Below, piece after piece: positions 1 to 10,552 of a stretch of DNA of 64,000 bases (positions within the stretch are counted from its first letter, which is position 1; every line of letters begins with the position of its first letter). The DNA lies in the NCBI RefSeq assembly GCF_004193775.1, contig NC_041005.1:5954501-6018500 (forward strand). The letters are read 5' to 3'. Position numbers and translations under genes: made by a program. The DNA is from Glycine soja. Lineage: Eukaryota > Streptophyta > Magnoliopsida > Fabales > Fabaceae. A model generated the notes under the pieces. It was not told the origin of the DNA and ran no database searches. It worked only from the letters and a program-made list of their open reading frames with translations.

Positions 1-502
1 GGATTTGTTTAGAATTTGAACATTTTAGTCTGCAAGTTTTAGCTTTTAGCTCATAAGGGTTTTGATTTGGACATTATTTCCTTCTCTCATTGTTCTGTAT
101 GATCAAATATGTACGTTTGTTACAAAGTGTTTTTGATGGAATACTTTAACCATTTAATCAGCATTTCTTGTGCTGATCACATTTCATATGAATATGGTCT
201 TCTTGGTGCTGATTTGCATTTCATCATGGTTTTTGTGCATTTGTAAATTTAGAAGTTGCATTTTCTTTTAGGGGTTGTATGGAGAGAGTATTATTGAAAA
301 CATGTGATGTGATATTAATTAATATTACACCCTAAAGAATTTACAAGACTTGGGAACCTTAAGGAAAGAGCTAAGGTTGTTTCTTGATTTTTGCTGTTTG
401 AGAGATTCAGTTTTGAAAATTTAGCGTTCAATCATCAATTCCTATGACTTAATTTGGAAATAACTTATGAAGTTGCTAAGCTTGCCTGTACTTGTTTAAC
501 AG
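1..502 (+). other. Intron of the RING E3 gene reaching in from the left edge
   Basis: No coding exon is recognisable here. The stretch ends in a pyrimidine-containing tract and an AG that fits the start of the first visible RING-gene exon. Upstream exons of that gene, with its start codon, lie outside the window. Confidence 0.6.
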
Positions 503-2408
503 ATTGAAGCTACTTGTGGAATACTTCAAAATTGCTGTAGATTGCTTTTTTGCTATATGGTTTGTTGTTGGAAATGTATGGATTTTTGGAGGACATTCAT
601 CTGCTGATCAAGCACCTAACTTATACAGGTATAGCCTCTCAGCAGCTCTTACATTTAGCATGTGTTTGGTAAAACATTTTTCAAGAGAAATAATTTTTCA
701 AAAATTCTCTCATGAAGCTAGCAAAAATAACCAATTGTTTATCCAAACCAAGTTGAACAAAATACACAAATAATCTTCTGATTTTTTAGAGCTTCCAGAT
801 TTTATCTGCTTCCTTTTGCTTGGCAGGTTATGTGTAGTGTTTCTTACTTTTAGCTGCATCGGTTATGCTATGCCCTTCATTCTCTGTGCAACAATTTGCT
901 GCTGCCTGCCTTGTATAATTTCCATCCTTGGAGTTAGAGAGGATATGGCACAAACCCGAGGTGCATCCTCTGAATCAATTAATGCTCTGCCGACTTATAA
1001 GTTCAAAATGAAGAGAAATAAAAGCAAAGGGGAAAGCAACTCAGCTGTTGGTGAAGGTGGAGTTGTGGCTGCAGGAACTGAAAAGGAACGTATGATCTCT
1101 GGAGAAGATGCAGTAAGTACAACCTGATCTTTATTTATTCTGGATGCTTAAGTAAAACTTTATAACACCCTAGCATTATTTCATTGTTTGTCTACTGTCT
1201 AGCTACACGCCTACACCATGTCCAGTTGGGTAAGAAAAACCTTATGAAAAATCATGTATCTCATAAAACTGGACACTTTGGATTTGTCTATGGAGGGACC
1301 AATCTTAGGCAAGCTTGAGTATATACCTAATAAGCCTGTACAAATTCTTCATAGTTTGTTTCTTTAAGTTACTGTGTAACTGATGTCCTCTTGGAACCTT
1401 TTTCCCACCCATAAATCTTAAAATATTTTTCGTCATATATGCTCAACCTCAATCCTTTAGGCAATTAGGGTTGATTTGATGTCACTGCTATTTCATCAAC
1501 TTTTGGTAAGTGCTAGAAAAAATTCTATAATTGCCTATGTGAGAGTACAATACTCGCTTCTGTTACAATCTAGCTTTTATACTAGATCTAAGAGTCCTAC
1601 AATGCAAGCTTCTAACAGTTAGCTGCCAGCTGTCACTAAGCAGCTGGGTCACTAACTCCCACACTCTTTTCTCACTTTACCGAGTACAATACTCACATAT
1701 TGCCTGCTTAGTCTTTGTAATAATTGATATTATAAATTGAGAGCCAGTTTTGTGGCTTACGGGTAACTATGCAATTTCATGATGTAAATTGAAACTAAAT
1801 AGGGAGATCCATTTATTTTCCTACCTGATCATTCTCTTTAGTTTTGCCTATCCTATCTATCATTTTTTAAGCATTCATTGGATATTGTCTGCTAGTCTTC
1901 CTTCCATGCAATAGTGCATAACTGCATATGCTTATTAGAAATCCAGAATCCCTGATTTCTTGCTGCCCCTGTTGTTTGTTGAGTTACACTCCTAATTTTC
2001 AAGTTTCTCTGAATCAGTCTTTTGCAGATCCTGTTCTTATATGCTTTCTTGTACCAGGACTTTGGATTTGATAATTCTTTTGTTATTTTGTGATGACTTT
2101 AATTTTTTTTATGTCGAATAAGTTTGTGTAACTGGCCTTGACTGTGTTACTGTAATTTCTGTTATTGTCTGTAGGCTTGCTGCATCTGCCTGGCTAAGTA
2201 TGAAAATAACGATGAGCTGAGAGAATTGCCTTGTTCTCACCTATTTCATAAAGATTGTGTCGACAAGTGGTTGAAGATAAATGCTTTATGCCCCCTTTGC
2301 AAGAGTGAGGTTAGTGAGAACGTAAGAGGATCAGTCTCTGGGGTAGATGCCAACCAACATGAGGGTGAAAGCAGGGTTGAGAATGGCCTCACCAACACCT
2401 CATCGTAA
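503..2408 (+). CDS. RING-H2 membrane E3 ubiquitin ligase, C-terminal part (At1g12760/At4g11680-like)
   Basis: Three exons join in one frame: 503-628, 827-1112 and 2175-2408, giving about 214 visible residues; the N-terminus is outside the window. The first two exons encode hydrophobic segments (around FFAIWFVVGNVWIFGG, then a cysteine-rich stretch around FILCATICCCLPCIISILG), consistent with transmembrane helices. A charged linker follows, then a RING-H2 finger in the last exon: CCICLAKY, ELPCSHLFHKDCVDKW and NALCPLC supply the C-x2-C, C-x-H-x2-H-x2-C and C-x2-C ligands. All eight zinc ligands are present. Known role of the family: an E2-binding, membrane-anchored ubiquitin ligase; substrates cannot be read from sequence. 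The intron 1113-2174 (about 1.06 kb) has a GTAAGT donor and a TGTAG acceptor and holds no recognisable gene. The exact subfamily is my recollection. Confidence 0.85.
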
Positions 2409-2760
2409 TGTAGTTTATATACATAGAGTCATATACACACTTTGTAGTCTTGTAAAGCTTTTCCTATGCTACCAACTCTTCATTGGATGGATGTTTGATC
2501 CTGAGGTCAATCATTCCATTTCATTTTTGTTCATATATTTTCTTTATCTCGCTGGAACTTAAGTTGGCTGATACATGGCTATGGCCTTCTGTATCCTGCT
2601 GTTTACGCTGCTGAATTATAAGTGAATGGAAATTATACTTGCAGAGGTTTTGCTTCTCGTAGCTCAGAAGGTTTAAGTTGAATTTTGATGGGAGAGAAAA
2701 ATGAGGAGAAAGTGGAAAAAGAAAAAGAAAATGAATGATAGAAACAATATTTATGAATGT
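2396..2760 (+). repeat. Direct repeat copy 1: RING gene stop codon and 3' UTR
   Basis: From the stop codon region onward this matches 7812-8165 with scattered substitutions and small indels. Shared landmarks are AAGCTTTTC-TATGCT-CCAACTCTTC, the run CATTCCATTTCATTTTTGTT, and GTGAATGGAAATTATACTTG. The shared segment covers the last codons at most, so the second copy is not a gene. Confidence 0.85.
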
Positions 2761-4021
2761 GAATATCTTGTGTATTTAGTATATATTGACATCTTAGTAT
2801 TTCAATATTTATAATTTCTTTATGTAAAAAGTTAGAAATATTTTTTTTTGCTTTATTTATGTTTGAGTGATGTAGATGAAGTTTTCTTTCAAAATTTTAC
2901 TATTTTATTAGTCCATGTGTATTTTTTTTGTTAATTTTAATATTAGATATTTTTCAGTTTTATTATTTCTTTTATAATTTTCAACTTTTTAAGCCTATGT
3001 TTGGTTTAAAGTTAAAAAAGTATTTTTGTGAATCTTAATAGAAAATTGTGTTCCATGGTATGAATTGAGAGGAAAAGATTTGTTGTAAGAACTTTTAAAC
3101 TCTATTTTAATCCGCGAATATGCCCTCAGTCATTTTTATTACTACTGTTTTTTTTATATATATAATTCATTACTTTAGTTTGTGGGCTAAGTGCGTTAGA
3201 TGGGTGTTGCAACCAGGGCCGTGGTGGTATGGTAAAAACTCAAAACGATAATGTTTTGAATTGTTAAGGAGTTGCCACTAATATTTTTTACTAGAAAAAT
3301 ATTGGAAAACCTTTTTATGCGAAAAATAGTCTTTGAGATTTTGGTTTGGGAGTCCATTACGCGCAGGAAAGGTGTTAGCATCCTATGACATTTATTATTT
3401 TTTAAGTTTCCTTTAATTAATTAAACAAATAACTTTTAAAATATTTATCTCACCTTAAAATACAACTAAGAATTAATTATAACAAAAGCTATGAATTTAT
3501 TCATCTAATTATTTTTATTTTTATTTTATTTTTAATTTTGATAAATTTTGTGTTTTATTATATTTGATTTGAAAACAACACACTAAATGGAGATATGTTG
3601 AACACTAAACAAATTGAAAACAACTCAAAATGACTTATGGTTTGGTCTAATTTTTTTAATTTGCTAACTTGTTGATTCGGTGGTAAACTCAAATCGAGTT
3701 TTCTTAAAATTTATCGAGTCTATCAAAAGTTTACTAAAAAGATAAGTTATACATGAGTCAACTCACAAAAGATAAGTAGACTTGTTAGGAAAAGAAGTTT
3801 CCTACATGTGCTGTAAAAATAGTCCTAGATTGCACATTGAGAACACAATTAACTCATCTCTTGTTATTCTCAAAACAAAAGCACCAAAATATTTTTAATT
3901 TTTTTTTTGTTCCACTTGTCAAAGAAGTTGACAAGAGAAGTTAATTCTATTCCAAACAACTAATATAGAAATAAGATTTTGAATTAGAATGATTTAATTC
4001 AAGTTGTATCTTGTCAATGAC
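2409..4021. other. 3' UTR of the RING gene, then AT-rich spacer
   Basis: About 2409-2760 is the likely 3' UTR, because the same stretch is duplicated at 7.8-8.2 kb. The rest is AT-rich spacer with no supported gene, apart from a retroelement-like patch near 3190-3400. The left break of the copia element lies at about 4022. Confidence 0.55.
3195..3395. repeat. Probable gypsy-type LTR or leader fragment
   Basis: The stretch contains GGAGTTGCCACTAATATTTT, an imperfect TTACTAG-AAAAATATTGGAAAA segment, and CATTACGCGCAGGAAAGGTG followed by TTAGCATCCT. I recognise this order of words from dispersed gypsy-type repeats in many dicots (the GGAGTCGCCACC motif). No LTR ends or target duplication are visible here, so it is a relic and its class is uncertain. 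Confidence 0.4.
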
Positions 4022-6463
4022 CATAACTAATGTCGGGTCTGCTGTTGCACAAGAATCTGAGTGAGCCAATAATTTGCTTGAACAATGTTGCATCAACGGG
4101 CTTTTCATCCAGTTCTTCTGTTAATTTCAAGTTTGGCATCACGAGTACTGAGACTGTGTTGCAATTCTCCATATTAAAGCGTTTCAGAACCTCACCAGTG
4201 TATTTTCTTTAGTGTAGGAAGATTCCCTTCTGTGTATGCATAAATTCAAAACCAAGAAAATAATGCAAGATTCCAAGATCTATCATGTCAAACTCTGACT
4301 TCATCTTTTCTTTGAATTGCTCTATTTCTTCATCCTCGTCTCCTGTAATGATCAAATCATCCACATACAGGCATACAAATAGCAAGTTCTTGTGCTGAGT
4401 TTCCTTTACATACACACCAAACTCTACTGTGCATTTCACAAATCCTTGTTTGCCAAGGAAATTGCCAATCACCCTGTTCCAAGCTCGAGGGGCCTACTTG
4501 AGGCCATAAAGAGCTTTAAGTAATTTGTATACTTTGTGTTCCTTCCCTTTTATTTCAAATCCTGGTGGCTGCAAGATGTATACTTCTTCTTCTAATGGAC
4601 CATTCAAAAAGGCAGTTTTGACATCAAGCTGACATATGGTCCAATTCTCGAACTAGCAATAGCAATAACTAATCTGATTGTTTCCATTCTTGCAACTGGG
4701 GCATATACTTTTGTATAATCAATCCTTGGTTTCTGAAGGAATCCTTTTGCAACGAGCCTGGCTTTGTGTTTTGCAATTGAGCCATCTGGTTTGAGCTTTA
4801 CTTTAAACACTCAACTCACATCAATTGGATGTTTATTATGTGGCAAATCAACCAGCTCCTGGGTTCTATTTTTCTCTATGGCATCCAACTCTTCTTTCAT
4901 AGCAGCCTTCCATTCTCTGATGTTCAAGGCCTGCTTCCAATGTACAAGTTCTGTGACAACCATAAAAGCGAACTGTACCATTTCACCAACATCAGAGATT
5001 GAACTGTTATTGTACAACTCATAATCTGCAAGTCTTGTGGAGGGAAATCTTGTTCTCTATGACCTTCTTATAGAAGGTTGCATTGAGCTAGCAGGGTTAA
5101 CATCCTTGGCTCTTGGACTGTCCTCAAGAATATATGAGTTGTGAATTTTATAATCATTTTCCCACTTCCAGGCTGCAATTTCGTCTACCACGGCATCTCT
5201 ACTAACCACGACATCTCTGCTAATCACCACCTGCTGCTTCAAGGGGCTATAAAGTTTGTATGCACCAGTTGGATGATATCCAACTAGGATAAGAGCTTCA
5301 CTTTTATCATCCAACTTCTTCCTCCTTTCGTCTGGGATGTGTCTATAGCTAAGAGACCCAAAGATCCTTAAATGATTTACTGTAGGCTTGTCTCCGGTCC
5401 AAGCTTCTTCAGGTGTTATAGATTGAAGTCTCTTGGTGGGACATCTATTCAAAACATAAGTTGTTGTGGTGACAACTTCTCCCCAGTAGCAATTTGGTAG
5501 TCCTTTCCCTTTAAGCATACACCTAGTCATATCCAATAGGGTTCTGTTTCTCCTTTCTACCAAGCCATTGTGTTAAGGTGTATAGGGAGCTATTACCTCA
5601 TGTTCAATTCCTTTAGCTTCATAAAATTCTTTGAACTCCTTAGAGTTATATTTACCCTCTCCATCTGTTCTAAGGATCTTTAGCTTCAATTCAGATTGTC
5701 TTTCAACTGATTTGACAAATTTCACAAAGAGAGAAAATACTGCACATTTCTCTTTCAACAGATATATCCAAATCTTCTTGGTAAATTCATCCACAAAAGT
5801 TAGGAAATACCTGTTACCACCAAGGGATGGAGTATCAAAGGATCCACACACGTCTGAATGAACTATTCCAAGAGGTTGTTTGGCTCTTTGTGGTGCCTTG
5901 GTTTTGAAGGCTTTTCTGGGTTGTTTGCCAATCAAGCATCCTTCACAGGTTTTCTGTGGCGAGTGAATGGATGGCATTCCAAGCACCATTTTTTTGTTGC
6001 TTAGTTGATGCAGACTCTTAAAATTTAAATGACCATATCTGTAATGCCATAGCTAGCTATCTTCTTCCGTGTTAACAATGGACAAGCATTGAATTGCAGC
6101 AGTACTTAAATTCACCTTAAAGGTCCTATTTCTGGATAATGGTGCCTTGAGAACTAGTCTTTGTTTATCATCAAAGATCTTAATATGGTTTCCCTGCATT
6201 GCCATGGTAAATCCTTTCTCAAGGAGCTGCCCCAAGCTAAGTAGATTATTTTTCGTTGAAGATACATACAATACATTATGCATATATGTTGTCTCTCCAT
6301 TCTTTCTTGTGATCATCACCTTCCCAATACCTTCTGCAAGAATGGTGCTATTATCTGCAAACCTCACACTAGTGGTAACATTTGGGTTGAAATCAACCGG
6401 CCAATCTCTATTGTCTGTCGTGTGGTTCGAGCATCCGGTGTCAAGATACCAAGAAGAATAGTC
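4022..6463 (-). pseudogene. copia pol (protease-integrase-RT), interrupted and truncated
   Basis: In order on the minus strand: aspartic protease active site YLDTGCSNH, the pre-integrase zinc region (LWHYRYGHL, then CEGC), the integrase core (HSDVCGSF, ILRTDGEGKY, TPxHNGLVERRNRTLL), the RT palm (WVFKVK-type start, [21 protein letters not shown]) and SRPDISYG at the break. Stops separate these blocks: after DS near 6053, after APYTP near 5573, one that replaces the W of WVFKVK near 4811, and others. Most blocks remain in one frame, so decay is mainly by point substitution. Confidence 0.85.
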
Positions 6464-7507
6464 TTATTTACTACTCGTGGTTACCATAAGCAAAACTTGG
6501 TCTGAATCAGATCCATCTTCTTTCTGTGCCAAGTGTGCCTGATCATTCTTCTTGCATTTGCTATGGGCATTGTTGTTGTCAATCTGCCAACATTCATGGG
6601 CAAAGTGCCCAAATTTATCACAATTGTAACACTGGATCTTTCTTTTGTCAATGGGCCTCTTACCATCTTGACTTATGAAAGAGTTGCCTCCTCTAAAACT
6701 GGAATTATCACGCTGCTCATTTGAATTGCTTCCAAGAATATGCTCTTGGGAAGTTGAACTTTGTGTTTCTGCATTTTGATCACCACTTATACCTTCTCTC
6801 TTTCTTCCTCTTCCACTTTTGGTCCAGCCACCACGACCTCTAGACTTGTGGTTGGTTCTGGCTTGAAGTGCCTGCTCTGCAACTTTATTATTATTCTTTC
6901 TTTCGAGCACCGTTTGCTCGTGTGCCTCCAGGGAGTTTTGCAATTCTTCCACATTCATATTCTCAATATCTTTCGATTCTTCAATGACTACTACAATGTG
7001 ATCAAAGTTGGGTGTTAATGTTCTGAGCACCTTCTCCACAATCTTTGAATCAGCCATTGCTTCATCACAGGCTCGCATTGAGTTTGTCACCACCTGAATT
7101 CGATTAAAATAATCTATGATGGTTTCCTGCTCTATCATTGATAACAACTCATATTGTCTTCTGAGAGATTGTAGCTTGACCTTCTTTGTTCTCCCAGTAT
7201 TGCCATATACTTGTTGCAAAATATCCCATGCTTGCTTCGAGGTTGCAGCTTGTGAAATTTTTTGGAACACGTTTGCAAAAACACATTGATGCAAAAGAAC
7301 TCGAGCCTTGCAGTCTAGTCGCTTGTTCTCTCGATGCAACTCCTTTAGTTATGCAGTTGGATTCTTGGAGGGTTCTTGAAACCCATCTCTCACGATTTCA
7401 TCAAGTTCTTGGAATCCAAGAATAGCATCCATCTTCACACACCAATCTTCATAACCGTTCCCATCAAACACAAGGAGATTTCCAGGTATGGCATTCACAG
7501 CAGCCAT
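6464..7507 (-). pseudogene. copia gag, interrupted
   Basis: Translation starts at an ATG at 7507 (MAAVNAIPGNLLVFDG) and is broken by TAA at 7349-7351; the same frame then continues for 291 codons. It includes the gag stretch around QVYGNTGRTKKVKLQSLRRQ and a C-terminal zinc knuckle CYNCDKFGHFAHEC (C-x2-C-x4-H-x4-C intact). The early stop is compatible with a CAA-to-TAA change. The product would be the retroelement nucleocapsid protein; this copy cannot make it in full. Confidence 0.85.
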
Positions 7508-7584
7508 AACAACACGCCTGCAGCAGTGCTCTCAACAACAACAACAATGTTGCTTCCTTTTCATGGGTCCCTGTCTATGCACAA

Positions 7585-7596
7585 GCTCTGGTACCA
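7585..7596 (-). other. Primer binding site, initiator tRNA-Met type
   Basis: The minus strand reads TGGTACCAGAGC three bases inside the LTR. It differs at one base from the common plant copia site TGGTATCAGAGC, which pairs with the 3' end of initiator tRNA-Met. Confidence 0.85.
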
Positions 7597-7599
7597 ATC

Positions 7600-7811
7600 T
7601 GTTAGAGCAAGCTAGATACACATCTGCACACTGAGATGAATAAGAGGAAGCATGAAGATAAATGCAAGATGAGAGAAAATAGATTTTCTCATTAACTAAC
7701 TTTTTGTCAATACAGGAAATGAGTTTTTATATACAACAACATACAACTGGATGGTATGTATATCTGTAACCATATTAACTAACTTTCAGATTTTTGGATT
7801 ACACACCAACA
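7600..7811 (-). repeat. 5' LTR of the decayed copia element
   Basis: On the minus strand the 212-bp segment begins TGTTGGTGTG and ends CTCTAACA, giving short near-inverted ends (TGTTGG / CTAACA). It is followed directly by a tRNA-type primer site. The right border is slightly ambiguous, because the gene sequence next to it also resembles CACCAACA. Confidence 0.75.
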
Positions 7812-8165
7812 TACCTCATCCTAATGTAGCTTATAAACATGCAATGATGCAATCATATACACAATTTGTAGTTTTCTAAAGCTTTTCATATGCTGCCAAC
7901 TCTTCCTTGGATGATGTTGCAGTGATATGTTCAAATTAAAGTATATAATGGATATTTGATCCTCAAGTCAATTCATTCCATTTCATTTTTGTTCATATGT
8001 TTTCTTTATCTTGCTGGATGTATGTTGTTGTTTATGCAGCTGAATTGTAAGTGAATGGAAATTATACTTGCAGAGGTTTTGTTTCTCACAAAGTTCAAGT
8101 AGTTCAAGTTGAACTTTGATGGGAGAGAAAATGAAGAAAAAGGAAATGAGTGATACAAACCAATT
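7812..8165 (+). repeat. Direct repeat copy 2: orphan RING 3' UTR
   Basis: Homologous to 2396-2760, beginning at TACCTCATCCTAATGTAGC, against CACCTCATCGTAATGTAG in copy 1. It carries an extra stretch of about 30 bp near 7918-7955. There is no RING or membrane coding sequence on its left, only the copia LTR. It is a fragment of a tandem gene duplication, or of a duplication of the 3' end alone. Confidence 0.85.
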
Positions 8166-9315
8166 TTATGAATATGAATTTGAAGAATATTTTTTTTTCG
8201 GGTATCATTACTCAAAGTGAAGTCTCTTTTTCATTTATATATCGATCTGTAATTGATATTTTGCCATTTTCATTATTTTTTGGCAATTGTTTTCTCTATG
8301 TAGAAGTATTTGTTCCTAATATTTCAATGACAGACTAATTATAACAATTAAATTATATTACAGTGTAATTATTTCATTGAAAACAAAAATTGAATACATG
8401 AAACTTTAATAGAGAAGAAACTGTAGCTCGTAATAAAATAACCGCCCTCTATAAAAGAAATAGTATTCAAAGATACAAAATTTTGAAAAGTTGTATCACA
8501 TTTTGTGTAGTTTCTATGTTCTAACTTCCAACTCAATTTTTTAATCGTTTGATGATTTAAAAGGTAAGAAATTTGAAATTGATAAAAAATAGTGAATGTT
8601 TAGTTTTATGTTGAATTTTTGATAAATCACATCAAAAATATGATTTCAAGTATTTGTATTTTTTTTATCATCATGATATTGATGTAAAGTATGCATTAGT
8701 TTTACTGATTATTAGATATTGTTTAAAGGGATCGAACTCAGGACCATTGGGATCAATGACTTATTGATAGTATTTATATTTGATTTTATGTTGTAGTTCT
8801 AGTTGAAATAGTTGTAGGTAAGTTTTGCATTCATTTAAAATTTTTAGGTAGTTTTAGGTAATTTTTTTATATTTAAAAACAAATTCTAAAATGTTTTAAC
8901 ATAAAAAATATTCAATTTTTTCAATATTTCTAAATAAAATTTAAAATTAAAATAAGATTTCAATGATCTTATATTAACAGTGTAAAACAATTTTATATTA
9001 TAAATCAAATCATCAATATAATAGGTATTCTTATAAAAATTAACAATGATTGGATAATGAAATAAAATTATTTAACATTATCAATACATATCTTATTTTC
9101 TCTCTAGATAATATATACAAAATTAAAATAATACATGTAATATGCACAGTAAAAATTTAATCAGAATACACATTTATATTCTATCTTCTCATTACAAAAT
9201 ATTATATAATTAAATAAATTTATTTTTCATTTATTGTGAGTATAAAGATTTTTATACTATGAAGCAATTAAAAAGCATCCTACTAATATATTGATACTAT
9301 CATTTAATCAAATTG

Positions 9316-9359
<44 letters not shown>

Positions 9360-9640
9360 GTTAATTTTTATAATAATTTTTAAAAAATTATATTTGTGAT
9401 AATTTTTAAAAAAATTATATTTATGATAATTTTTAATTAATATGCAATATAAAAATTAATTAACAATATATTAAAATTAATTACCTTATATAATAATCCA
9501 TATATATATATATAAATACCAAAAATTAATTAAATTAACATTAAAAATTATATAGTACTTCCCTTCAAAAAAAATAAAATTACGTAGTGCTTGGGAAATT
9601 TTTTGTTTTTAAAATATAGAAAAAGGAAAAGAAGGTAGTG
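8166..9640. other. AT-rich intergenic spacer
   Basis: No coding or RNA gene is supported. It contains long A/T tracts and one dinucleotide microsatellite. The right end, near 9640, merges into the leader of the SPOC gene. Confidence 0.6.
9318..9356. repeat. (AT)n microsatellite
   Basis: An uninterrupted TA dinucleotide run of about 39 bp in AT-rich spacer. Confidence 0.95.
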
Positions 9641-9847
9641 GAACGACGCGTTTAAGGATAAACTTTAGAAGAATCAGGAAGTTGAGATGCGTTTAATATC
9701 GCGTGACTTGTTGATATATCTTCTCGCTATAGTTATCGTCTTCTTCCTTTCTCCGTCGAACATCCTCTTTAGGGTTTCCACTCTGCTTTCAGCGCCGCCC
9801 ATACATAGCAGCTCCCATTCACTTCTTTACAACTTTGCTTTGTCCAG
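9640..9847 (+). other. Probable 5' leader exon of the SPOC gene, with an upstream ORF
   Basis: GC content rises and the stretch ends TTTGTCCAG followed by GTACCT, a good donor. A candidate acceptor TTTATGTTAG ends at 10536, 16 bases before the main ATG. An ATG at 9687 opens a 53-codon frame with a hydrophobic start (MRLISRDLLIYLLAIVIVFF). With the proposed splice, the next codons are AGA then TGA at 10538-10540, so this upstream frame would stop 12 bases before the main start. Transcription start and splice are inferred, not shown. Confidence 0.5.
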
Positions 9848-10001
9848 GTACCTCATAATTCTCCATTCGTTTCGTTCTATCGATTGTTTTCTACTTTTCT
9901 CGGTTATATGACAAAGTAACACTTGCTCGTGCCATTGATATTGCTTCTTCCGCTTTTCCGACATTAAATTCAATTACGGGGATTCATCTGTCGAATAATT
10001 G

Positions 10002-10520
10002 GCATGTGTTGTGGTTCTTTTTTAGCTTTTATTCGATGAGTTGATTAATTAATTGTTGGTGTAATTTAATTTCATCGGTGCTCTTTGTAATTGTTAGATT
10101 AACGAGACTGTTATGGTGATTGCTATGAGATTAGATGTCTGTTGTTTATTTGTTGTGTGATTTGTTTGAGTGTCTCTCACTCTCTTGATTTGGGGTTTGT
10201 AACGTGTTATGAACTGTGTGTGTAAAATTTATGTTTGAGTCTCTTGGCATGTGTTCTTCTTTTATGATTTTATTCAATTAATTAATTAATTAATTGTTGG
10301 TGTAGTTTAATTTCATTAGTGCTCTGGGGCTGGGCTCCACTGTGTAATTGTTAGATTAAACACTTTGGGATAGTATTTTGTTTTATGTTGGATGAGACTG
10401 TTATCTTGTGGTTGCTATGAGATATCTTGTATATTTGTTGTGTGACTTGTTTGAGTGATTGAGTGTCTCTTGATGATGGATTGATGGGTGACGTATCGTG
10501 AACTGTTTCTGGTGTGTTTT
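10002..10520 (+). repeat. Imperfect tandem duplication inside the leader intron
   Basis: Two units of about 240-270 bp (about 10002-10243 and 10244-10520) share the same order of words: GGCATGTG, TTCTT-TTTTATG/C, AATTAATTAATTGTTGGTGTA, TTTAATTTCAT, AATTGTTAGATTAA, GAGACTGTTAT, TTGCTATGAGAT, TTGTTGTGTGA, GTTTGAGTG, then CGTGTTATGAACTGT or CGTATCGTGAACTGT. Substitutions and small indels separate the copies. Confidence 0.8.
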
Positions 10521-10552
10521 GTATACTTTATGTTAGATGATACTGGTCTGAA

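Larger units (their letters stand above)
4022..7811 (-). mobile_element. Decayed Ty1/copia LTR retrotransposon, 3' end and 3' LTR missing
   Basis: The element reads right to left: 5' LTR (7600-7811), primer binding site, gag, protease, integrase, reverse transcriptase. Domain order protease-integrase-RT identifies Ty1/copia. The coding match stops abruptly near 4022, just after the RT motif SRPDISYG, and no RNase H or second LTR follows, so about a quarter of the element has been deleted. Several in-frame stops and at least one frameshift (between about 4604 and 4810) make it non-functional. The right border sits immediately next to the duplicated RING 3' UTR; the other target-site copy is lost, so insertion cannot be proved by a target duplication. 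Confidence 0.9.

Noticed and set aside
7812..8165. A second RING gene
   Set aside because: Only the 3' UTR is duplicated; no RING or membrane-segment coding sequence lies upstream of it.
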